NCBI GenBank assembly: GCA_964586285.1
Contig: CAZPHU010000133.1
Coordinates: forward strand, 1 to 9,430
DNA: 9,430 nt
Source of the DNA: CAZPHU01 sp964586285
Lineage (GTDB): Bacteria > Fibrobacterota > Chitinivibrionia > Chitinivibrionales > CAYFVL01
Direction: 5' to 3'
A model generated the notes under the pieces. The model was not told the origin of the DNA and did not search any database. It worked only from the letters and a program-made list of their open reading frames with translations. Positions 1-5,331 of this stretch are shown in pieces (position 1 is the first letter of the stretch; every line of letters starts with the position of its first letter). A program made the translations under genes and the position numbers.

Positions 1-541
1 AAGCTTCGGAGGTGAAGAAAGCTTCGGAGGTGAAGAAAGCTTCGGAGGTGAAGAAGGCCCCGGAGGCGAAGAAGGCCCCCGAAGCGAAGAAGGCCCCCGA
101 AGCGAAGAAGGCCTCGGAGGCGAAGAAGGCCCCTGATGCGAAGCAGGCCCCGGAGGCGAAGAAAGCTCCGGAGGCGAAGAAGGCCCCGGAGGCGAAGAAG
201 GCCCCGGAGGCGAAGAAGGCCCCGGAGGCGAAGAAAGCCCCGGAGGTGAAGAAAGCCCAGGAGGCGAAGAAAGCTTCGGAGGTGAAGAAAGCTTCGGAGG
301 TGAAGAAAGCTTCGGAGATGAAGCAAGCCCCTGAGGCGAAGAAGGCCCCGGAGGCGAAGAAAGCCTCGGAGGTGAAGAAAGCCCCGGATGCGAAGAAAGC
401 ACCGGAGGTGAAGAAAGCACCGGAGGTGAAGAAAGCCCTGGAGGTGAAGAAAGCCCCGGAGGTGAAGAAAGCCCCGGAGGTGAAGAAAGCCCCCCGAGGT
501 GAAGAAAGCCCCGGAGGTGAAGAAAGCCCCCCGAGGTGAAG
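1..541 (+). repeat. 18-bp tandem repeat array (KKAPEA-coding)
   Basis: This is an essentially continuous array of 18-bp units of the form GTGAAGAAAGCCCCGGAG, with variation at the Pro/Ser codon (CCG, CCC, TCG), the second Lys codon (AAA or AAG) and the last codon (GTG or GCG). Variants are clustered: TCG-GAG-GTG units sit together at 1-50 and 270-315, and GCG-ending units occupy about 60-240. This pattern is expected from local unit duplication. All units are exactly 18 bp except two 19-bp units carrying six-C runs near the 3' end. Confidence 0.95.
3..539 (+). CDS. Lys/Ala/Pro/Glu hexapeptide-repeat protein, 5' end outside window, frame broken near 3' end
   Basis: The reading frame is already open at the left edge (first whole codon at base 3), so the true start lies upstream; the GTG at base 12 is simply a repeat-internal Val codon. 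The visible protein consists of 26 consecutive six-residue units of the type KKAPEA, KKAPEV or KKASEV, with rare variants (KQAPEA, KKAPDA, KKALEV, KKAQEA, KKASEM). Each unit has net charge near +1. The last in-frame unit is followed by an out-of-character Arg/Gly/Glu/Ser/Pro tail to a TGA at 537-539, because of an extra base in the C run at 490-495. A second extra base at 527-532 moves the repeat to the third frame. There the repeat pattern resumes and ends KKATEIEKAQAWGM, stop TAA 581-583, which is probably the ancestral C-terminus. I do not recognise a family. Lysine/alanine/proline-rich tails occur in histone-H1-like and other nucleic-acid-associated proteins, but composition alone does not assign a function. 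Confidence 0.55.
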   Translation, partial: ASEVKKASEVKKASEVKKAPEAKKAPEAKKAPEAKKASEAKKAPDAKQAPEAKKAPEAKKAPEAKKAPEAKKAPEAKKAPEVKKAQEAKKASEVKKASEVKKASEMKQAPEAKKAPEAKKASEVKKAPDAKKAPEVKKAPEVKKALEVKKAPEVKKAPEVKKAPRGEESPGGEESPPR

Positions 542-583
542 AAGGCAACTGAAATCGAGAAGGCTCAGGCTTGGGGGATGTAA

Positions 584-890
584 ATAGTCGGGCCCAGAGG
601 GCATAAGATCAAGCAAAAAGCTGCTAAAGAATTATCTACTCGACGATTGTACGCGTTTCGTCGTATCGTTCGTATATATTTATTTTCTAATTCCTTGACC
701 CTCGATTCTTCGGCTACGCCGATAGGATTCAACGTACATTTTTTTCAGGCTCAATGAGTTCAAGCAATAAAAACGGGACCTGGTACGAATTTTAAGACTA
801 ATTGTACGAACCTCGACAGTTTCGTATTTACCGTTGTTTTCGGGCATTAATCATGCTCTAGATTCCTAAACAACATCTTAAAGCGGGCAG
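584..890. other. Gene-free interval with clustered TTCGTA/TACGAA hexamers
   Basis: I see no credible gene in this AT-rich stretch. It holds TTCGTA at 669-674 and 821-826, and its complement within GTACGAA at 783-789 and 804-810. The two GTACGAA copies are direct repeats 21 bp apart, about two helical turns. A small hairpin (TCGGC 710-714, GCCGA 718-722) and a short GCCC/GGGC hairpin (592-602) just after the repeat gene are too weak to be called terminators. A TTGACC at 695-700 has no convincing -10 partner. The region plausibly carries the promoter and operator for the Cys-rich gene, but I cannot place them. Confidence 0.4.
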
Positions 891-1298
891 GTGATGCATC
901 AATCCAAAATGAAATCGTGTATTGTCTCGGTGCTTATCGCACTGATTCTAACGCCCGTGTTTTATTTGCCGGAAGCAGACGCCTGCGAATGTGTCAGCCG
1001 TAAACTCCAGATTTGTTCCCCACTCGATTCCTACTCGTGCTGCTCCGATTCAGGCGCTTCTAACGAGTCTGCGCGATCGGGCGACTGTGGATGCCTCGCC
1101 AGGGCCGAACACCGGCAGAGCGATGATAAACCTGTCATACTGCAGCAACAGACATCAGACGGTACCGATCAACCGCGACGCAATACCCTGCGGGTGGTCT
1201 GGGACGAATTTCGCTGCAAAACGAATTCGTACGACTTTCCAACGATACACCTTCCGCGTATATCCGCCCACGTTTCCTCAACTGTCCTGCGTGTATAG
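891..1298 (+). CDS. Small secreted cysteine-rich protein
   Basis: No family is recognised. The N-terminus is a good Sec signal peptide: basic start (Lys6, Lys8), hydrophobic core about residues 11-26, likely cleavage after Ala-Asp-Ala at 29-31. The mature protein begins with cysteines arranged C32-x-C34-x7-C42-x7-C50-C51-x14-C66-x-C68, plus C109 near the end. Such a pattern implies disulfides or metal/cluster binding in the periplasm or outside the cell; which of these is unknown. The start may be GTG 891 or ATG 894; the only nearby purine-rich element is GGG at 885-887, which suits ATG 894. After residue 70 the sequence is polar and cysteine-poor, and its C-terminal third is less convincing as a folded protein. 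The gene lies 143 bp upstream of the ABC operon on the same strand and could belong to the same regulon. Confidence 0.55.
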   Translation: MMHQSKMKSCIVSVLIALILTPVFYLPEADACECVSRKLQICSPLDSYSCCSDSGASNESARSGDCGCLARAEHRQSDDKPVILQQQTSDGTDQPRRNTLRVVWDEFRCKTNSYDFPTIHLPRISAHVSSTVLRV

Positions 1299-1441
1299 AA
1301 TTAACTCCCGTAGTAAGCTTTTCAGTAAAATTTGTGTCGGCACATATAAATAGTGCGCAGAGACAACCACGTCTGTGTGTGTTTCGTATGCGCGCCCGTG
1401 ACTTACCAGTTATTCGCAATAATTGAAAGGAATGTAATATA

Positions 1442-1834
1442 ATGAAACGGGAATATTCTTTTTCAGGACGTATTCTATCGATAGTTGTCGCTCTTGCAGC
1501 GGGGTTTATGTTTGTTGCTGGATGCGGCAAATCGGAGCAAACCAAACTTGGCGCCGAAATCCCGGGCGATGCGGATGTAGTAGAGCTTGCCTCGGTTATC
1601 GATAAACCGGCCGAGTATAACGGCAAGAGTGTTGTAATGAAAGGTGTAATAGCGGGACAGTGCGCTTCACTTTGTGAATTCTTCTTTAAGGACGGTGTTC
1701 ACAAGGCGACGATATTTCCACAAGGCTACAAGTTCCCCAAACTGACCACTGGAAAGCCTGTTACCGTTTACGCTCAGGTGACCGCAGGTGAAGGTCAGGT
1801 TGTTTTTTCCGCCCTCGGTATAAAAGTAGACTAG
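1442..1834 (+). CDS. Periplasmic lipoprotein with predicted OB-like domain
   Basis: This 130-residue lipoprotein has a type II signal peptide: basic N-terminus, hydrophobic segment 11-26, and lipobox V25-A26-G27-C28, so Cys28 should be lipidated and anchored to the inner or outer membrane. The rest (about 46-130) reads as a small beta-rich OB-like fold. It runs from VIDKPAEYNGKSVVMKGVI through a C74-x3-C78 pair and a FFKDG turn, to GKPVTVYAQV and a final strand ending GIKVD. Small OB-fold exported proteins often carry Cys or metal-binding residues at the equivalent turn; the Cys pair here could be a disulfide or metal site (inference). The start ATG is preceded by AAAGGA at 1426-1431, 10 nt upstream. 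Its stop is 10 nt before the permease start, making it the first gene of the five-gene operon and a likely extracytoplasmic accessory of the transporter. Confidence 0.85.
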   Translation: MKREYSFSGRILSIVVALAAGFMFVAGCGKSEQTKLGAEIPGDADVVELASVIDKPAEYNGKSVVMKGVIAGQCASLCEFFFKDGVHKATIFPQGYKFPKLTTGKPVTVYAQVTAGEGQVVFSALGIKVD

Positions 1835-1844
1835 GGGGTATATT

Positions 1845-3020
1845 GTGACTTTTTACAAGGTAGCGATAAGCAATTTGCGCCGAAATCCGGTGCGCACCAT
1901 TCTTACAGGCCTGAGCCTTGCCGTGGCGGCCGCGACTCTCAGCGCGGTCATGTCGCTTGACAGGGGATACTCCGCGGCTGTCACCGACGATCTTGTCAAA
2001 ACAACAGGTGTACACATGTACATAACAAAGGAAGGCTGTCCGATCGAGGCGGCTTCGGTGATTGCTCAGGGGGGGATCAGCCCGCTTTACGTCGAGGAAA
2101 ATGTTGTCCGGAAGATCGGCAAAATGCCTCAGCTGGAGGCGATAATGCCGTTTAAGCTGTTTGCACTGACCACAGACGACGGAATGCGTACCGATATATT
2201 CATGGGTGTCACAAAAGAGGTACAGACCATCAAGCCCGATTTTCGTTATGAGAGCGGCGGATGGTTTACAAACGATTCGTCGGTTATACTTGGTGCGGAA
2301 ATGGCGCGGGTGGAAAATCTGGGCATAGGTGAGCTGATGTATTCTGAGCATTTCGATAAGGAATTCGTAGTATCCGGAATACTCGAGCGAAACTACAGCC
2401 AGGATGACGGGACGTTTTTTATTCCGCTTCAAACGGCTCAGAAGCTTGTCAGGCGCGAAGGGAAACTTTCGGCGGTAGCTCTAAAACTCAAGGACGTCAA
2501 CACCATGGATGTGACCCGTAACCAATTACGGGCGATGATGCCCGCCGATTACTATGTAATCGGTTCCAAAGAACTCAGTGACGGAATACTTCAATTCTTC
2601 AGTTCTACACGGGTAATGATGTTTGTGATGGTTGCTGTTGCGTTTGTGATATCGATATTCGGTATTGTTAACACAATGCTCATGGCGGTGCTTGAAAGGC
2701 GCAAAGAAATCGCCTATCTCAAGTGCGTCGGTGCGGGAAAAGGCGATCTGCTTCGTCTGATTTCATTGGAAACGCTGGCCATAGCGGTTTTGGGCAGCGC
2801 GGCGGGTACCCTTGGGGGCGTTCTGCTCAGTCCGGCTTTTGGTAATGTCATGCGGCGGTTCATGGCAGCCTACATGCCCTCGGGATCCATTGCCAGGCCC
2901 GATATCGGCATCGCCCTTCTTGCGTTTGGTGTATGCACGATTATCGGTTTCGGCTGTTCACTTTATCCGGCACTGCGCGCCGCGCGTATTGTGCCCATGG
3001 AGGTACTGCGCAATGAATGA
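1845..3020 (+). CDS. MacB/FtsX-family ABC transporter permease
   Basis: This 391-residue inner-membrane permease is of the MacB/LolC/FtsX (type VII, mechanotransmission) class. TM1 lies at about 18-38 after the typical N-terminal SNLRRNPVRTIL. A large periplasmic MacB-PCD-like domain spans about 40-255, and TM2 (about 257-283), TM3 (about 306-330) and TM4 (about 354-376) form the FtsX domain. The cytoplasmic coupling stretch ERRKEIAYLKCVGA (284-297) and the C-terminal LYPALRAARIVPMEVLRNE are hallmark motifs. The periplasmic domain carries Cys65 in a G-C-P-I-E-A-A context close to TM1, unusual for classical MacB. The start is GTG 1845, with GGGGG at 1834-1838 overlapping the upstream stop. Its 3' end overlaps the ATPase start by 8 nt, indicating translational coupling. 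The substrate is unknown. Members of this class drive periplasmic events rather than carry solutes through the membrane. Confidence 0.93.
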   Translation: MTFYKVAISNLRRNPVRTILTGLSLAVAAATLSAVMSLDRGYSAAVTDDLVKTTGVHMYITKEGCPIEAASVIAQGGISPLYVEENVVRKIGKMPQLEAIMPFKLFALTTDDGMRTDIFMGVTKEVQTIKPDFRYESGGWFTNDSSVILGAEMARVENLGIGELMYSEHFDKEFVVSGILERNYSQDDGTFFIPLQTAQKLVRREGKLSAVALKLKDVNTMDVTRNQLRAMMPADYYVIGSKELSDGILQFFSSTRVMMFVMVAVAFVISIFGIVNTMLMAVLERRKEIAYLKCVGAGKGDLLRLISLETLAIAVLGSAAGTLGGVLLSPAFGNVMRRFMAAYMPSGSIARPDIGIALLAFGVCTIIGFGCSLYPALRAARIVPMEVLRNE

Positions 3021-3681
3021 TGAAAAAGTAATATCTTTACAGAAAGTGTCGAAACACTATCAGCGCGGGGCTGAAACCGTTCACGCGCTTCAGGATGTAA
3101 CGCTTGAGGTAAACGCGGGTGAGTATGTAGCTATTGCGGGTCATTCCGGCTCGGGCAAAACGACCCTGCTTAACCTAATCGGCTGTCTTGATCGCCCCAC
3201 CGGCGGTCGCATCGCCGTAAACGGCTCCGAGATACACAATGCAGACGAAAAGCAACTTAACCGCCTGCGTCAGACCGCCATCGGTTTCGTGTTCCAACAG
3301 TTTTTTCTTATTCCGACACTGACTGTTGTCGAAAACGTACAGCTGCCGGCTTTATTTACCGGCAAGAAAGTCGGCGAGCGGGCACGAGAGCTGCTTAAGA
3401 TGGTAGGGCTTGACAAAAGAATGAACCATCTGCCCGGTCAGCTCTCCGGCGGTGAAATGCAGCGGGTTGCCGTTGCGCGAAGTCTGATTAACTCGCCACC
3501 GATACTTTTGGCCGACGAGCCTACGGGTAATCTCGATTCCCGCAACGCCGAAACGATCATCGAATTGTTCGAGGCCCTGAATCGCGAGGGCATGACTGTA
3601 GTGATGGTGACCCATAATCTTGATCTGGTTAAACGATGCGGGAGGACGGTTCATATTGAAGACGGTATGGTTAAAGCATAA
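3013..3681 (+). CDS. MacB/LolD-type ABC transporter ATPase
   Basis: This 222-residue ATPase powers the adjacent permease. Walker A is GHSGSGKT (43-50), the Q-loop is at Q95-Q96, the signature LSGGEMQRV at 144-152, and Walker B ILLADEP (164-170) has catalytic Glu169. The D-loop is NLDS (173-176) and the switch His is H201. All catalytic elements are intact; the signature has Met in place of the more usual Gln or Arg after GGE. Length and the FQQFFLIPTLTVVENV segment fit the LolD/MacB-N subfamily. I chose ATG 3013, which overlaps the permease stop by 8 nt. The frame is open further upstream to 2812, but that part lies inside the permease gene and has no ABC character. It probably dimerises and pairs with two copies of the permease, as in the family. 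Confidence 0.95.
   Translation: MNDEKVISLQKVSKHYQRGAETVHALQDVTLEVNAGEYVAIAGHSGSGKTTLLNLIGCLDRPTGGRIAVNGSEIHNADEKQLNRLRQTAIGFVFQQFFLIPTLTVVENVQLPALFTGKKVGERARELLKMVGLDKRMNHLPGQLSGGEMQRVAVARSLINSPPILLADEPTGNLDSRNAETIIELFEALNREGMTVVMVTHNLDLVKRCGRTVHIEDGMVKA
3641..3646 (+). promoter_or_regulatory. Shine-Dalgarno site for the outer-membrane protein gene
   Basis: GGAGGA lies inside the end of the ATPase gene, 9 nt before a TTG codon at 3656. It decides the start of the next gene in favour of TTG 3656 over the upstream in-frame ATG 3620, and places translation initiation within the preceding coding sequence. Confidence 0.7.
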
Positions 3682-4597
3682 ACGGGCGCTTGTCGCCCTG
3701 CTTATTCTTCCCCTCAGTATTCAGGCTTCGCTCAATATCATGGCCGATGCAGATGCTCGTTACCGCCTGTCGGATTGGAGTGGTAATGAGGCTTATCTTC
3801 ATGTGCTGGGAGCATCCGTGCGCAAAACATTCTCCGACAGTAAAGGTGACCGTTTTACCCTGTTTGGGCTGATTGAAGCGCACGACAATCTCTCGGAGAT
3901 CATGATGCATGAGATGTACGGGCTTTACAAGGGGCCGCTGGGAAGCTGGAATGTGACTCTGGGACGTTTCGGACTGCCCTATGGACTCTTGACAAGTTTC
4001 AGTACATCGCGGCTGCCCTTTGATATGCCCCATAAAGCACTCATCGGTTACGCGGTCGATAACGGAATCATGCTTTCGGGCGTCAAAGGCATGTGGGAGT
4101 ATGCAGTATCGGGGACGCAGGGGTATGGACCTCATCATACGCCCGGCTTTCCAGGTCACGGGATGGTTACCGCGCGGCTCGGAGCGACGCTTGGCTACTC
4201 GGGGGATGTGACGCTGGGCCTGTCCGGGGCATACGGGAAAACATCCCGTCCCCACAAAAGGGATTCCACGGTAGAGCGTGCGGTTGGAGGGGTGGATGCA
4301 ACACTGTACAGCGGCAGGCTCTTGACAAGGCTGGAACTAAACGGCGGTATGGTGGATGATAAGATTACGGCTGCAGGTTTTGCCGCCTTTGATTTCGCGC
4401 TGCTGCCCAGGTTCGATTTAAATGTTGCCGTAACCGGTATCCGTCGGGGAGACCAACTCGAGGATTCCTGGTTTGCGGGAGTGACTTACAAACCAAGATG
4501 GTTTACAGTGAGAGGAGGATATCGGTATGCCCGATACGAAAAACCCCACCACCAGGTGGAACTGCAGATATATCGTTTGTTTTCTTTTAATTACTAG
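3656..4597 (+). CDS. Predicted outer-membrane beta-barrel (porin-like) protein
   Basis: With the TTG start this is a 313-residue exported protein. Residues 1-24 form a signal peptide: MKTVWLKHKR, hydrophobic core ALVALLILPL, cleavage near SIQA. The mature chain has the alternating pattern of amphipathic beta strands ending in aromatic residues, for example FTLFGLIEAHD, WNVTLGRFGLPYGLL, VTLGLSGAYGK, FDLNVAVTGIR and WFAGVTYKPRWFTVRGGYRYARY. It ends in FSFNY, an aromatic C-terminus as in BAM-assembled barrels. The segment LGRFGLPYGLL followed by a VDNGIMLSG strand is reminiscent of porin-like families, but I cannot name one. A His/Gly/Pro-rich loop (GPHHTPGFPGHG) may be surface exposed. The start overlaps the ATPase by 26 nt and the end overlaps the next gene by 71 nt. 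As a partner of the ABC pair it would provide the outer-membrane part of the system. Confidence 0.75.
   Translation: MKTVWLKHKRALVALLILPLSIQASLNIMADADARYRLSDWSGNEAYLHVLGASVRKTFSDSKGDRFTLFGLIEAHDNLSEIMMHEMYGLYKGPLGSWNVTLGRFGLPYGLLTSFSTSRLPFDMPHKALIGYAVDNGIMLSGVKGMWEYAVSGTQGYGPHHTPGFPGHGMVTARLGATLGYSGDVTLGLSGAYGKTSRPHKRDSTVERAVGGVDATLYSGRLLTRLELNGGMVDDKITAAGFAAFDFALLPRFDLNVAVTGIRRGDQLEDSWFAGVTYKPRWFTVRGGYRYARYEKPHHQVELQIYRLFSFNY
4513..4518 (+). promoter_or_regulatory. Shine-Dalgarno site for the FMN-binding-like gene
   Basis: AGGAGG lies 8 nt before ATG 4527 and within the barrel gene. It supports a start 71 nt before the barrel gene ends and therefore a genuine long overlap. Confidence 0.75.
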
Positions 4598-5129
4598 TGC
4601 TTTTTCTGTTTTCGCTCAGGACGTTTACCTGTGCGTATGGCGCAATCCCGAACGGACCATGACGAAAATATTCCCAAATGCCAGGGATTATCTGAGTGTC
4701 AATGAGAAAATTTCACCAAAACAGCTCAAGGAAATCGAGAAAAAACTCGGTTTCGAATTGCTTCCCGGGCAGCGAGATGTATTTCCGTACTATACAATGA
4801 CTGGAGAAAAGGGTGAACCTATCGGAACAATCATCGCGGTAACTCAGAAGGGCGAATACGGAGCAATAGAGTTTGTTTTCGGACTGGACACCAACATGGT
4901 TATAAAGGGTTTATATGTACAGCGTGCCCGTGAACGGGACCGACGATTTAAAAAACCCGGGTTTCTGAATCTGTTTGTCGGGCAGAAGGCACAGAATGCT
5001 TTCGGGTTGGACAAACTTTACACCGGTGATTCGACCTCGGGTACCGATGCGGTAATACAGGGGCTCAAAAAGGCGCTGGTTACGTTTGATCATCTTGTAC
5101 TCGGCCCCGAAAAAAAGAAATCCGAATAG
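4527..5129 (+). CDS. Exported FMN-binding-domain-like protein with degenerate flavinylation motif
   Basis: This 200-residue protein has a signal peptide or membrane anchor (hydrophobic 15-28, possible cleavage after SVFA at 27-30). The organisation matches FMN_bind (NqrC/RnfG-like) exported proteins: KIFPNARDY at 47-55, a strand GTIIAVTQKGEYGAIEFVFG at 100-119, DTNMVIKGLYVQRARERDRR (121-140), FLNLFVGQKA at 146-155, and the terminal helix GLKKAL (179-184). In the family ApbE attaches FMN to Thr within an (S/T)GA(S/T) motif. Here the equivalent stretch is T166-G-D-S-T-S-G-T-D174: the Ala is Asp, and the acceptor could be Ser169 or Thr170, or be absent. So I infer the fold with more confidence than covalent flavin. 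The ATG is set by AGGAGG 8 nt upstream. It is the last gene of the operon and is followed by a strong palindrome. The tail is Lys-rich (GPEKKKSE). No apbE gene is visible in the window. Confidence 0.75.
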   Translation: MPDTKNPTTRWNCRYIVCFLLITSAFSVFAQDVYLCVWRNPERTMTKIFPNARDYLSVNEKISPKQLKEIEKKLGFELLPGQRDVFPYYTMTGEKGEPIGTIIAVTQKGEYGAIEFVFGLDTNMVIKGLYVQRARERDRRFKKPGFLNLFVGQKAQNAFGLDKLYTGDSTSGTDAVIQGLKKALVTFDHLVLGPEKKKSE

Positions 5130-5148
5130 ATTGTTTAGTCGAGTGACG

Positions 5149-5170
5149 TGCCCGCCGCCGGCGGCGGGCA
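5149..5170. terminator. Perfect 22-bp GC palindrome after the ABC operon
   Basis: Half-site TGCCCGCCGCC is followed directly by its complement, centred between 5159 and 5160, starting 19 bp after the operon's last stop codon. RNA could fold it into a very stable stem with a minimal loop, on either strand. Only TTT follows on the plus strand, so it is not a textbook intrinsic terminator. Transcription stop, mRNA 3'-end protection or a protein site are all possible. Confidence 0.5.
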
Positions 5171-5299
5171 TTTGTGCTCCAATGCGCTAAGTGTGACTTT
5201 TCACTATGAGCTTACAAATTGTGCAAGAGGCTTCATACTCCTGCTTGTCGGGCAAGACTTTAACGGGTAGTCAACGGACGTGTGTTGTTTTACCGGGGT

Positions 5300-5323
5300 G
5301 GGGACGCACCGACGTGCGTCCCC
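5300..5323. terminator. 10-bp-stem hairpin between convergent genes
   Basis: GGGGACGCAC (5300-5309), loop CGAC, and GTGCGTCCCC (5314-5323) form a perfect stem 8 bp beyond the stop codon of the fibro-slime gene in its direction of transcription. There is no long U tract on either side. Position between convergent genes favours a role as terminator for the minus-strand gene, possibly bidirectional. Confidence 0.5.
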
Positions 5324-5331
5324 GCGAGTTT

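Noticed and set aside
695..700. TTGACC resembling a -35 box upstream of the Cys-rich gene
   Set aside because: No acceptable -10 hexamer 16-18 bp downstream, and almost 200 bp before the gene.
991..1353. Second plus-strand open frame overlapping the Cys-rich gene
   Set aside because: No signal peptide or SD; the alternative frame has the signal sequence and patterned cysteines.
1438..1443. Perfect TATAAT just before the lipoprotein gene
   Set aside because: It overlaps the ATG start codon and has no -35 partner at 16-18 bp, so it cannot serve as the operon's promoter with the chosen start.
1135..1626. Minus-strand 163-codon open frame across the Cys-rich and lipoprotein genes
   Set aside because: Antiparallel to a well-supported lipoprotein with SD and lipobox; no signal peptide, domain or family-like pattern of its own.
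1761..2432. Minus-strand 223-codon open frame opposite the permease
   Set aside because: Lies opposite a clear FtsX-type permease and its composition is that of a shadow frame (Arg/His/Cys rich, no recognisable domain).
2812..3012. N-terminal extension of the ATPase frame into the permease gene
   Set aside because: The ABC domain starts normally at ATG 3013; the extension reads as unlikely protein and duplicates the permease C-terminal coding region.
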